From Firmicutes bacterium UBA2058 (GTDB lineage: Bacteria > Bacillota > Clostridia > Tissierellales > Sedimentibacteraceae), in contig DDAM01000020.1 of assembly GCA_002332905.1 (NCBI GenBank), forward strand, positions 134,595 through 192,986: a stretch of 58,392 nt of DNA, given 5' to 3'. Position 1 is the first letter of the stretch. Every line of letters begins with the position of its first letter. The notes beneath the pieces are model-generated. The model saw only the letters and a list, made by a program, of their open reading frames with translations. It had not been told where the DNA came from and did not search any database. The translations under genes and the position numbers were made by a program. This document shows positions 16,954-26,163 of this stretch, piece by piece.

Positions 16954-18579
16954 CTATAATCCCAAAATCATAATTGTTTTTTCTCTATATTCATCATATA
17001 TCATCATGCTTTCATCCAGTTCCAAGATATTGTCTCCTATATGATCAAAAGCCTTTTCATTGATACTGTCTGCCAGCACCTCTAGCATAATACCTCTTTC
17101 ATCTGCAAATCGCTTTATATCTCTATCACACTGTAGTAATATCGATAGTGCTCTTATTTCGATTTCATTTAACACATTCTTAAAGCTTATCCAAGTATCA
17201 GATAAAGACGATTTATTAGCAGATAATATAAGAGTGTCCTCTTTCTTTTTAGCTGCATGCGGCTCTTCCACTGAAAGTGCTTCGGTCTCATTTGAGAAAA
17301 TTGGAATTTTCTTAATATCATTCTCAGTTATGATCAGTTTTTCTTGTGTATCTAACGCTTCCAGCCTTATTTTATTTAAAACTAATTCATTAACCGATAC
17401 AACCGTTTTATTCTTCTCTTTGTAAAATTCTAAAACTGCATCAGTAATTATTTTCTCAAGGGAAATACCGACTGCACCAAGCTTTTGGAGAATATCATTG
17501 TTAATTATATTTGGATTAGCTGAAATCTTATATTTATAGTTTGTGACTTCCCTTAAAACAGCTTCCATCTGTTTAAAAATATAGGTGAGCAATTGCCTGC
17601 CGCTATTTTTCGTGATAAGCTTACTTAGCAACCACTTATTTTGATTGCAAGTATATATTTCATCTTCCGAAAGCACCACCTTTCTGTTCCTTTGCTTTAA
17701 GCATGGAAAAAATAATGCTCCTTCAAAAGGCGTCCAGTCAAATTTGTTCTTAGAGGGTTGAAAAATCAAATTATTAAATTCCAGCTCCAACTTAGCAAAT
17801 ATACCTTCTAACTTGAAAATTACAAAATCAAAACAATCACTAATTAAATGCTTCGTTTCATCACTGTAAAATATGGATTGTTTAATATTATATCTTGAAA
17901 TACTACATAATTGTTCAAAAATGCAGCTCATTTCCGGATCATAGTTAGCTATGCCCGGATAGTAGCTTTGTAATTCATTTTCACAAAGAAATTCCTTAAA
18001 TGACTTAGGCAGTTCATAATAGATATGATAATCTTTAATCCATTTTATCAGATATTTTTCAATCGTTGCACTAAAAACCTTAAAAGTATTCCAAAAAATC
18101 ATTAATTTATCCAAACCATCAATTGGATCATTTACTCCGATATTATTAAGTAATTCATAAATATAAATAAAAGCATAAGAAAGAGAAGTGTTCTCAATAC
18201 TGCCTCTTCTTATTTTTGTTCTCCAAGTAAAATATGTTCTGAGTTGCTCATAGCTCATCAATTGATAATATGGAAAATATGACGAAAAAGGAGCTGTATT
18301 AGTATAATCATCCTCAAAATCTTTCATAAATTCTGCTTGTTTATAAAAAATTTTTGAATTTTCATATTGTATTTGTTTTTTATAAAACTTTGTATTTAAA
18401 AAATAGGATGAATGGTTAGATCTTGAAATATCCCTCATTGCAATGAAAATTTCACGCTTTTCATCTACCACTAATTCTTCAGATTGAGGAATGGGTGTCG
18501 GCTCATATGAATTATTATTTCCACTTTCAATTTCAATCTCAGCAAAGAGTTGATCATTATAATTTTTCGTTTCGCTCAT
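16954..18579 (-). CDS. TerB_N / TerB_C domain protein
   Basis: 541 residues, no signal peptide. Residues about 70-200 match the TerB_N pattern: QAEFMKDFEDDY, FPYYQLMSYEQLRTYFTWRT, KIRRGSIE, SYAFIYIYELLNNIGV, WIKDYHIYYELP. The C-terminal 130 residues match TerB_C (WISFKNVLNEIEIRALSILL, ADSINEKAFDHIGDNILE). Between them is a long AT-rich-coded helical region. TerB-type domains occur in tellurite/stress and predicted phage-response systems. It is the first gene of the three-gene operon and likely the sensing or scaffold subunit for the ATPase and helicase. Confidence 0.8.
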   Translation of the reverse strand: MSETKNYNDQLFAEIEIESGNNNSYEPTPIPQSEELVVDEKREIFIAMRDISRSNHSSYFLNTKFYKKQIQYENSKIFYKQAEFMKDFEDDYTNTAPFSSYFPYYQLMSYEQLRTYFTWRTKIRRGSIENTSLSYAFIYIYELLNNIGVNDPIDGLDKLMIFWNTFKVFSATIEKYLIKWIKDYHIYYELPKSFKEFLCENELQSYYPGIANYDPEMSCIFEQLCSISRYNIKQSIFYSDETKHLISDCFDFVIFKLEGIFAKLELEFNNLIFQPSKNKFDWTPFEGALFFPCLKQRNRKVVLSEDEIYTCNQNKWLLSKLITKNSGRQLLTYIFKQMEAVLREVTNYKYKISANPNIINNDILQKLGAVGISLEKIITDAVLEFYKEKNKTVVSVNELVLNKIRLEALDTQEKLIITENDIKKIPIFSNETEALSVEEPHAAKKKEDTLILSANKSSLSDTWISFKNVLNEIEIRALSILLQCDRDIKRFADERGIMLEVLADSINEKAFDHIGDNILELDESMMIYDEYREKTIMILGL

Positions 18580-18695
18580 CTTAAAACGTATTCCTTTCTC
18601 TCAAAACAATCTTAACTGATTTTTATACTTATCATCCACAGTATCATGGTTTAAACATATCATAAATAAAATGTTATCATAACTCCACGCTCTTC

Positions 18696-18724
18696 ATTAT
18701 ACTCTAAAAATTCATCCCTTACAA
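18696..18724 (-). promoter_or_regulatory. Promoter of the TerB-BrxD-BrxHI operon
   Basis: On the minus strand TTGTAA (18719-18724) and TATAAT (18696-18701) are separated by exactly 17 bp, leaving a leader of about 110 bases before the TerB start. The rest of 18580-18833 shows no gene. Confidence 0.65.
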
Positions 18725-18833
18725 TACGTAAGACATATGATTATGCATAGAATCAGACTTCATTTAATACATTTATTATAGCATAGCAATAAATCGAAAG
18801 CAAACATTTGTTTGTGTTTAGGAGCTTTATAAG

Positions 18834-18866
18834 AAAAACACAGGAAATTTAATATCCTGTGTTTTT
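18834..18866. terminator. Bidirectional terminator after the permease gene
   Basis: A perfect 12-bp stem, AAAAACACAGGA (18834-18845) with TCCTGTGTTTTT (18855-18866), loop 9 bases. Its A/T ends supply the U tract on either strand. Confidence 0.85.
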
Positions 18867-18936
18867 CATTATATCATAATCTCAATATCAAATGTCTTGT
18901 GCAGCGAGCTAAGTGGACAAGGTTGAGCCATTACTT

Positions 18937-20229
18937 TTATTTTTTCAGATAGTAATATACAGGAAGTCCTACAAGTGTTACAGCTATTCCTACAAATGAG
19001 CGAATCGGAGCTGTAAAAACTGTGCTTACAAGTATATATAGTCCTCCTACTATTCCTATAAGTGGAACTATTGGATATAATGGAACTGTATACCCAGATC
19101 CCTTTCCATAATTACGTCTTAAGATAAATACACCAGCTACACCCATGACAAAGAAAATCCAAAGAACAAATATTAACATATCTGTCAGTGTGTTAAAACT
19201 ACCAGAAAGTATGTATATAACTGCTAAAACACTTTCAAAAATAAGTGCGTTTGTTGGTGTCTTAAACTTTGGATGAATTCTTGCTAAAAAATTAGAAAAA
19301 GGTAACGCCTTACGTTCTCCCATTGCTTGTGGAACGCGTGCTGCTGTCATAATATATCCATTAAGAGATCCAAATACAGAAATCATAATACCAGCTGTTA
19401 TGAATGCACCTCCTGCTGAACCAAAAAGCGCTGTAGCTGCATCTGCACCTGGTGTAGTTGATTTTATGATTGTATCATGTGGAAGTGTATAAAATATAGC
19501 TATATTAAAGATTACATATATAACTAAAACAAATAAAACACCGCCTCCTATAATTAATGGCAATTTTTTCTCGGGATTTTTAATCTCTCCTGTCATATTT
19601 GTTACACCTATCCAGCCGTCATATGCCCATAATGTACCAAGTATTGCAGCTCCAAATCCTGCTGTAGCTTTTATTGATAAGCTAAGTCCAGCACTTCCTG
19701 GTGCCATACCACTAAAAAGTCCAAAGCCTATTATAGCAATTACAGGCAACAATTTACCTATAGTAGCAATAATTTGAATATAAGACCCATATTTTGTGGA
19801 TAAAATATTCATTATTAATAAAAATGCTAAAACACCTATAGCAAGTAATTTTTGTTCCTGATTGCCAAGAGGAAGAAAAAAGGCTGAATATGAAGCAAAT
19901 GCTATTGCTTGAGCTGCAACAGAGGCCGGATAAGATATAACTGATTGTACCCAACCAAGCAAAAATCCCCATTTCTCTCCATATAATTCTTCTAAATAAA
20001 CATATAATCCTCCATTTTTAGGAATAACAGTTGCTATTTCAGCAACTGATAAAGCTGAAGCAAGGGTAATTATACCTCCTGTTAGCCATGCTAAAAGACT
20101 CATTGCTGTGCTTCCAGCGTTATATAAAACTATACCAGGTTTTAAAAAAATACCTGAACCAATTATCATACCTACAACGATTGATAATGCTCCTAAAGAG
20201 CTTATTTTTTTGTGTGATTTTTCTTGCAT
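18937..20229 (-). CDS. APC-family amino acid permease
   Basis: About 430 residues with 12 predicted membrane helices. The N-terminus has the APC signature GALSIVVGMIIGSGIFLKPG, then SVAEIATVIPKNGGLYVYLE and GWIGVTNMTGEIKNPEKKLP, as in LAT/SteT-type exchangers. The frame opens at a TTG inside the GGAGG site, so the ATG at 20227-20229 is taken as the start. It lies downstream of fhs on the same strand, 146 bases away. It may import or exchange an amino acid such as histidine or serine, but specificity cannot be read from the sequence. Confidence 0.88.
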   Translation of the reverse strand: MQEKSHKKISSLGALSIVVGMIIGSGIFLKPGIVLYNAGSTAMSLLAWLTGGIITLASALSVAEIATVIPKNGGLYVYLEELYGEKWGFLLGWVQSVISYPASVAAQAIAFASYSAFFLPLGNQEQKLLAIGVLAFLLIMNILSTKYGSYIQIIATIGKLLPVIAIIGFGLFSGMAPGSAGLSLSIKATAGFGAAILGTLWAYDGWIGVTNMTGEIKNPEKKLPLIIGGGVLFVLVIYVIFNIAIFYTLPHDTIIKSTTPGADAATALFGSAGGAFITAGIMISVFGSLNGYIMTAARVPQAMGERKALPFSNFLARIHPKFKTPTNALIFESVLAVIYILSGSFNTLTDMLIFVLWIFFVMGVAGVFILRRNYGKGSGYTVPLYPIVPLIGIVGGLYILVSTVFTAPIRSFVGIAVTLVGLPVYYYLKK

Positions 20230-20375
20230 AAGAAATTTTGCCTCCAACTGAATTACACTTAATAATGCTTAAACCTTGTATTGTTAATATATTTCCAAAA
20301 TAAATTTTTTTAAACATAAAAAAAATAGATTTCATAAAATAATATGAAATCTATAAATTAATATGATATTTATTT

Positions 20376-22061
20376 TTAGAATAATCCTTTGATTTTGCCA
20401 TCTTCATCAACATCTATTAATTCCGCTGATGGAACCTTTGGAAGTCCTGGCATCTTCATTATATCGCCTGTTAAAGCAACTAAGAATCCCGCACCTATTG
20501 AAGGAGTTATATCTCTTATTGTTACCTTAAATCCTGTTGGTCTACCTAATTTCTTAGGATCATCTGTTAATGAATATTGGTTTTTAGCCATACAAATTGG
20601 CAAGTTACCAAATCCTAATCTTTCAAAATTAGCTATTTCTTTACTAGCCTTTGGTGAAAATTCAATATCATCTGCTCCGTAAATTTTCGTAGCTATAGCT
20701 TTTATTTTTTCTTTAATAGGTATATTTAAATCGTAAGAGAATTCCAAATTACTTTGTGTTTCAGTAAGTCTTAGAACCTCATTAGCTACTGCAACACCAC
20801 CTTTACCACCGTTTGCCCATACATCTGAAAGTGCAACATTAACTCCAAGCTCTTTACACTTGTCTTCTACTAATTTAAGCTCTGCAGCTGTATCAGTAGG
20901 GAATTTATTTATAGCAACAACTGCTGGTAATTTAAATACCTTAGTTATGTTTTCAACGTGCTTTAATAGGTTAGGAAGACCTTTTTCTAAAGCTTCTAAG
21001 TTTTCGTTATTTAAGTTAGCTTTTTCAACTCCACCGTTATATTTTAAAGCTCTAATAGTAGCAACAATTATAACAGCACTAGGTCTAATTCCTGACATAC
21101 GGCATTTAATATCTATGAATTTTTCTGCTCCAAGATCTGCACCAAATCCAGCCTCTGTTACAACATAATCGGCCATTTTGGAAGCCATTCTTGTTGCCAT
21201 AACACTGTTACAACCATGTGCTATATTAGCAAATGGTCCACCATGTACAAATGCAGGAGTACCCTCTAATGTTTGTACTAAGTTTGGTTTTAATGCATCT
21301 TTTAATAATGCTGCTAAAGCACCTTGAGCATTTAAATCTCCTGCTGTTACAGGCTCTCCGTCCATATTGTAAGCTATAATTATTCTTGCAATTCTTTCTT
21401 TTAAGTCTATAATATCACTTGATAAGCAAAATACAGCCATTATTTCTGATGCAACAGTAATATCAAATCCGTCTTCTCTTGGAACGCCTTCAGTTTTTCC
21501 ACCCATACCGCTTACAATGTGTCTTAGCTGTCTATCATTCATATCTACAGCTCTTCTCCAAGTGATTCTTCTTACGTCAATGTTTAATTTGTTACCTTGG
21601 TGAATGTGATTGTCTAACATAGCTGCTAAAAGGTTATTTGCGGCACCTATAGCATGTAAATCTCCTGTAAAGTGAAGATTTATATCTTCCATAGGAACTA
21701 CCTGTGCATAACCACCACCAGCTGCTCCACCTTTAACTCCAAATACAGGTCCTAGAGATGGCTCTCTCAAAGCTACTATAGTCTTTTTTCCTAATGAAGA
21801 TAATGCATCAGCAACACCAATAGTTGTTGTTGTTTTACCCTCTCCAGCTGGAGTTGGGTTTATTGCAGTTACTAAAATTACTTTTGCATCTTTATTGTCC
21901 TTAAGTTCGTTATTTAAATATCTATAGTCAACTTTTGCTTTGTATTTGCCATAGTTTTCAACGTACTTATCAGGAATTCCGATTTTATCTGCTATTTCAT
22001 TAATTACCTTCATTTCCGCTTTTTGCGCGATTTCAATGTCTGTTAAAAATTTTTCTGCCAT
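20376..22061 (-). CDS. fhs: Formate--tetrahydrofolate ligase
   Basis: About 561 residues. It catalyses formate + THF + ATP = 10-formyl-THF + ADP + Pi, and in amino-acid fermenters runs backwards to make ATP. Visible motifs: the P-loop-like TPAGEGKTTTTIGV, REPSLGPVFGVKGGAAGGG, HLTGDLHAIGAANNLLAA-type region (here LHFTGDLHAIGAANN), FVHGGPFANIAHGCNS, TEAGFGADLGAEKF and a C-terminal TGDIMKMPGLPK. Upstream codons precede the AGGAGG site, so the ATG at 22059-22061 is the start. The promoter carries the same tandem element as hutU, tying it to histidine breakdown. Confidence 0.96.
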   Translation of the reverse strand: MAEKFLTDIEIAQKAEMKVINEIADKIGIPDKYVENYGKYKAKVDYRYLNNELKDNKDAKVILVTAINPTPAGEGKTTTTIGVADALSSLGKKTIVALREPSLGPVFGVKGGAAGGGYAQVVPMEDINLHFTGDLHAIGAANNLLAAMLDNHIHQGNKLNIDVRRITWRRAVDMNDRQLRHIVSGMGGKTEGVPREDGFDITVASEIMAVFCLSSDIIDLKERIARIIIAYNMDGEPVTAGDLNAQGALAALLKDALKPNLVQTLEGTPAFVHGGPFANIAHGCNSVMATRMASKMADYVVTEAGFGADLGAEKFIDIKCRMSGIRPSAVIIVATIRALKYNGGVEKANLNNENLEALEKGLPNLLKHVENITKVFKLPAVVAINKFPTDTAAELKLVEDKCKELGVNVALSDVWANGGKGGVAVANEVLRLTETQSNLEFSYDLNIPIKEKIKAIATKIYGADDIEFSPKASKEIANFERLGFGNLPICMAKNQYSLTDDPKKLGRPTGFKVTIRDITPSIGAGFLVALTGDIMKMPGLPKVPSAELIDVDEDGKIKGLF

Positions 22062-22098
22062 ACTATTCCTCCTAAATATAAATTTTTTAATTGGTTTT

Positions 22099-22130
22099 AT
22101 TATAAACAATAAACGTCTATAAAACGTCTA
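22099..22130 (-). promoter_or_regulatory. fhs promoter with tandem GACG element
   Basis: Minus-strand TATAAT (22099-22104) with TAGACGTTTTATAGACG beginning nine bases upstream. Element, 11-bp period and distance to -10 match the hutU promoter, with a single base difference across the repeat. The rest of 22131-22290 shows nothing clear. Confidence 0.75.
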
Positions 22131-22297
22131 TGTTGTTTCCTCGTTTTACTAATTTAGAAAAAATTATTGTTTTATTATTGAAATTATTACTAATATAATA
22201 TATCATTAAACAATACGGTTTGTCGATAGATTTTTATATTTTAATAATTTTTTATCCTAAACCAAAATCACTGGGATTTTCCCATGTATTTAAGTAT

Positions 22298-22321
22298 GTA
22301 CATATACTATTGTACATATAC
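22298..22321 (+). promoter_or_regulatory. Direct repeat before the formate channel gene
   Basis: GTACATATAC occurs at 22298-22307 and again at 22312-22321, a 14-bp period, immediately before the ribosome site. It is a possible regulator site or part of the promoter, and may respond to the adjacent BTAD regulator. Confidence 0.4.
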
Positions 22322-22335
22322 ATTTGGAGGTTTTT

Positions 22336-23079
22336 ATGTCAAACAATTATTTAACACCAAAGGAAACAGCTGACTACATATCAGATTTATCCTGTGCAAA
22401 AGCTAGCATGTCAGTTAAGAAAAGATTTTTGTTAAGCTTCATGGCTGGTCTTTTCATCTCACTCGGTAGTCAAGGTTTTCTTACAATTTATAGTGATCCT
22501 TTTTTAAGAGCTGCAGTTTTTCCAGTTGGATTAATGCTAATAATTTTAGTCGGTGGAGAGCTTTTTACAGGTAATTGCTTAATGACATTTGGTTGCCTAA
22601 ATAAAAAAATTAATTTAAAAAATTTTATATCAAGTATTTCACAAGTATGGTTTGGCAATTTAATAGGTTCATTATTTGTAGTTTTATTAGTATATTTTTC
22701 TGGAATGTACAAACCTGATTCAACACTTGCAAATACAGTTGCTACTGTTGCCAATGCAAAGGTTTCCCTATCATTTACTCAAATTTTACTTAAGGGAATT
22801 CTATGTAATATACTTGTAGCATTAGGTGTATGGTTTGCTTATACAGCAAAAGATACAATTGGAAGGTTGTTTGGTTGCTGGTTTCCTGTTATGTTATTTG
22901 TTTTATGTGGATATGAGCACTGTGTAGCGAATATGTTCTTTTTGCCATTAGGTGCATTGGTTGACAACAGTATTACTATAACTAAAATACTTAGTAACAT
23001 TATACCAGCAACTATTGGAAACTTTATTGGTGGAGGTCTTCTACTACCAGTTTTCTATTTTTACTCTTACCGTAAATAA
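22336..23079 (+). CDS. Formate/nitrite transporter family channel
   Basis: About 247 residues, FNT family (FocA/NirC), six membrane helices forming a pentameric anion channel. Family features: LSFMAGLFISLGSQGF, PVGLMLIILVGGELFTGNCL, GNLIGSLFVVLLVYFSG, KGILCNILVALGVWFAYTAK and GYEHCVANMFFLPLGAL with the conserved His. The frame begins at a TTG within the GGAGG site; the ATG at 22336 is the start. It is divergent from fhs, so formate is the probable substrate: it would let out formate made by reverse Fhs. Confidence 0.92.
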   Translation: MSNNYLTPKETADYISDLSCAKASMSVKKRFLLSFMAGLFISLGSQGFLTIYSDPFLRAAVFPVGLMLIILVGGELFTGNCLMTFGCLNKKINLKNFISSISQVWFGNLIGSLFVVLLVYFSGMYKPDSTLANTVATVANAKVSLSFTQILLKGILCNILVALGVWFAYTAKDTIGRLFGCWFPVMLFVLCGYEHCVANMFFLPLGALVDNSITITKILSNIIPATIGNFIGGGLLLPVFYFYSYRK

Positions 23080-23155
23080 TACTAATCTCAATTTAAAATC
23101 TTTTATAATTGAGATTAGTATAAGAATTTAGCTTTGCTAAATTCTTATTTAATTA
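23080..23155 (+). terminator. Two consecutive hairpins after the FNT gene
   Basis: First hairpin: ACTAATCTCAATT with AATTGAGATTAGT. Second: AAGAATTTAGC with GCTAAATTCTT, followed by ATTTAATT. The second is the more terminator-like. Confidence 0.6.
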
Positions 23156-23201
23156 AGGAGCTAAGAGAAAAAATTTTTAATAAAAATTAAAATATACCCC
23201 G

Positions 23202-23231
23202 ACTATATGCGCAAATGTTTGTGCATATAGT
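23202..23231 (+). promoter_or_regulatory. 30-bp inverted repeat just before the BTAD regulator
   Basis: ACTATATGCGCAAA and TTTGTGCATATAGT form 14-bp arms (one G-U in RNA) around a 2-base centre, ending five bases before the AGAGGTG ribosome site. It could be an operator or an RNA hairpin that controls translation. Confidence 0.55.
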
Positions 23232-23246
23232 TGCATAGAGGTGTTT

Positions 23247-26120
23247 ATGGATATTATTAATGTTAATCTTCTTGGAAATCCTACTGTAATTTATAAAAAT
23301 AATATTATCAACTTCCCTTATAAAAAAGCCGAGGGTTTATTTTATTATGTCTGCATTAATAAAAACATATCAAGAGAAGAAGCTATAAATATATTATGGG
23401 CCGAATGTGATGAAACATTAGCAAAGAAAAATTTAAGAGATGCTTTATATAAAGTTAGAAAAATATTTGGGGAAGATATTTTTTTATCTACTAAAAAGTC
23501 ATTGATATCTATCAATACAAGTCTAATTAATGTAGATGTTGATAACATAACTCAAAATAATATATGTGAGCTATATAAAGGTGATTTTTTAGCAAATTTA
23601 TTGATTAAGGATTGCCTTGAATTTGAAGATTGGGTATTAAATAAGAGGGATGAATATAAAAACCAATATATAAACAAGGTTAAGAGCTTACTAAATGAAA
23701 TGGTTAATATAAGTGATTTTAATAGAGTTCAAATCTACAGTGATATTTTAATTTCAAATGACCCATATAATGAAAAAACATATAGAGAAATAATGAAAAT
23801 ATACACACTTAACGGTGACTATAATAAGGCTATTAAGATTTATTCCGATTTATGTAAAACATTAAAAGAGGATTTAGACATTGAGCCAGAATTAAGCACT
23901 AAAAATATGTATATGGAAATATTAAAATTAAAAAATATAGAATCATTAGATGATAATAATTCAAACTATTTTTATGGAAGGTTTGATGAAATATACAATA
24001 TTACGAGTGCATTAAGCAACTTTTACAATAATAAAAGTATTTCTATTGTAATATCAGGTGAAGCTGGCATCGGAAAAACAGCTTTGCTTAACAAAATAAT
24101 TACTTTAGTTGATACTAATAAATTTATTCTGTTAACTTCAACTTGCTATAATGCTGAAAAAGAATTTTTTCTTAAACCATGGCAAAGTATTTTTAGAATG
24201 CTTGGAGAATATGTTAAAAAGGAAAAAATAAAAATATCAGCTTCAGCTGAACAAATTATAAGTTATATTTTTCCATACTTCAATACAAATATAAATGAAA
24301 CGAAATTTGATTCTATAGAAAGAATTGATACAACTAGATATAGAATTGCAAATGAAGCCATTGTAGATTTACTAACTAGAATATCTTATAATAAAAAAAT
24401 AGTATTAGTTTTTGATGATATACAGTGGATGGATGATATGAGCTTAATGCTACTGAATAGCATTATTTATAAGCTTGGAAATACTAATGTACTATTAATT
24501 ACATCCTATAGAAATGATTATGAAGAGTCTGTATCTAAGTTTACTGTACCACTAATAAGTAAAGGTTTTGTAACAGAAATAAAACTAAATCGTTTTACTA
24601 AAGACGAGGTTAAAGAAATATTAACGCACCAGCTTCCTAACATAAAGAATATAAATTCAACTCTTGAAAGAGTTTATAATGATACAGAAGGAAATGCTCT
24701 TTTTTTAATAGAACTATTAAAAACAATAAAAGAAAAAGGATACACAAGCGAATTATCTTTAAAAGCTACTAACATTATAAAAAGTAGAATTATAGATTTG
24801 TCAAAGAATGAAATTACTGTTTTAAATGCAATTTCAATTTTTTTCGATAAAACTGATATGGATAACTTGAAATACTTAATTAATATTGATGAGTTGGAAA
24901 TATATGAAATTATAGAAAGATTACAATCAAAATATTTGGTTAATGAAATAATAACAGATACAAAAATATATTACTCTTTTACACATCAAAAAATTAGAGA
25001 TTATGTATATGAAATTCAATCATTTGGTAAAAGACAGGTTCTACATAAAAAAGTAGCTCTTCGTTTTGAAGAAAGGTTTAAAGAAAATAATGATTCAGAA
25101 TTATATTCAAATTTAATCTATCATTTTGAAAGAAGTGGAGATAAATATTCAACTTTAAAATATAAAACTGAATATTTAAAGGAATTTTATACAATTTATA
25201 ATGAAACCTTCCCCATTATTTCTTTTGATTTTAAACCTGATAATATTCAAATATTATCTGATGAAAAAAGTTTACTTGCCTTATATAATGAAATTGAAAA
25301 CCTAAATGACGAAGAAAACAAGGATGTACTCTCTTTAAAAATGGAAGCATCATATATTATAGGTAGATTTTATATATCAAATGGTGAATATGATAAGGGC
25401 TTAAAAAACATAAATATTAGTAAAAATATAGCACTTGTACTTAATAACAAAGATTATATTTTACTAAATTATAAGCAAATTATATTTTATTGTATACAAG
25501 TAAATAGTTTAGAAAAAATGAAGAGTTATATTGATAAAACTATTGAAATTGTAGGTCTTGATAATATAAATGAAGATGTTGGAACTATATTAAGACTTTA
25601 TGGATTATATAGTATCAAAACTAAGGATTATGAAAAAGCAACTCAGTTATTATTTAAAGCAATTGATATTTTTTCAAATCTAAATAATATTAATAAAAAG
25701 TACTCACTAAGTTTAGCAGCTTGCTATAATTATTTAGGGCAGATGAATAAGTATATAAAAAACTATGAAAATGCCTTTGAATATTTTTTAAAGTCTATTG
25801 ATATTTGCAATAAAAACTATATAACAAATGGTTTAGGCATTTTTTACTCAAATGCTGGCCAAGTATTATATGAGTTGAAAAATTATGATGAAGCATATAA
25901 ATATTTGTCAGAATCTATAGAGTATTTCATAAAGAATAACGCACTTTGGGGAAGAGATATAGCAGAATGCTATGTTACGTTATTGGAAATAAAAAAAGGT
26001 AAAGCAAAAGAAGCATTAGAGCATTTTGAAATAGCAAAGGATTTAGGAAAAAAAATAGCTAATCCAATGACTCTTGATTTAATAAGCAAGTTAAAAGATT
26101 TGTTGAATACAATAACATAA
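23247..26120 (+). CDS. BTAD-NTPase-TPR transcriptional regulator (SARP/LAL-like)
   Basis: About 957 residues. Residues 1-90 form an OmpR-type winged helix (NFPYKKAEGLFYYVC, LRDALYKVRKIFGED); 95-235 a bacterial transcriptional activator domain; about 240-520 an AAA/STAND-type ATPase with FYGRFDEI, Walker A ISGEAGIGKTALLN and Walker B VLVFDDIQWMDD; and 600-957 TPR-like helices (AACYNYLGQMNKYIKNYENA). The ATG at 23247 is preferred to the GTG inside the ribosome site. It is a one-component activator; its position after the FNT channel suggests it controls formate transport. The effector is unknown. Confidence 0.85.
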   Translation: MDIINVNLLGNPTVIYKNNIINFPYKKAEGLFYYVCINKNISREEAINILWAECDETLAKKNLRDALYKVRKIFGEDIFLSTKKSLISINTSLINVDVDNITQNNICELYKGDFLANLLIKDCLEFEDWVLNKRDEYKNQYINKVKSLLNEMVNISDFNRVQIYSDILISNDPYNEKTYREIMKIYTLNGDYNKAIKIYSDLCKTLKEDLDIEPELSTKNMYMEILKLKNIESLDDNNSNYFYGRFDEIYNITSALSNFYNNKSISIVISGEAGIGKTALLNKIITLVDTNKFILLTSTCYNAEKEFFLKPWQSIFRMLGEYVKKEKIKISASAEQIISYIFPYFNTNINETKFDSIERIDTTRYRIANEAIVDLLTRISYNKKIVLVFDDIQWMDDMSLMLLNSIIYKLGNTNVLLITSYRNDYEESVSKFTVPLISKGFVTEIKLNRFTKDEVKEILTHQLPNIKNINSTLERVYNDTEGNALFLIELLKTIKEKGYTSELSLKATNIIKSRIIDLSKNEITVLNAISIFFDKTDMDNLKYLINIDELEIYEIIERLQSKYLVNEIITDTKIYYSFTHQKIRDYVYEIQSFGKRQVLHKKVALRFEERFKENNDSELYSNLIYHFERSGDKYSTLKYKTEYLKEFYTIYNETFPIISFDFKPDNIQILSDEKSLLALYNEIENLNDEENKDVLSLKMEASYIIGRFYISNGEYDKGLKNINISKNIALVLNNKDYILLNYKQIIFYCIQVNSLEKMKSYIDKTIEIVGLDNINEDVGTILRLYGLYSIKTKDYEKATQLLFKAIDIFSNLNNINKKYSLSLAACYNYLGQMNKYIKNYENAFEYFLKSIDICNKNYITNGLGIFYSNAGQVLYELKNYDEAYKYLSESIEYFIKNNALWGRDIAECYVTLLEIKKGKAKEALEHFEIAKDLGKKIANPMTLDLISKLKDLLNTIT

Positions 26121-26125
26121 GAATG

Positions 26126-26163
26126 GAAAATGAAATTTAATGATTTCATTTTCTTTTTTTTCT
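26126..26163. terminator. Terminator of the BTAD regulator gene
   Basis: GAAAATGAAAT (26126-26136) pairs perfectly with ATTTCATTTTC (26143-26153), followed by a T run. It overlaps the end of the convergent VTT gene. Confidence 0.85.

Noticed and set aside
13416..18579. Complete type 2 BREX locus
   Set aside because: pglX, pglY, pglZ and pglW are absent from the flanks; only BrxD-like and BrxHI-like proteins are present.
18580..18695. Small gene or antitoxin in front of the TerB gene
   Set aside because: No frame with start, ribosome site and reasonable length on either strand; this is the operon leader.
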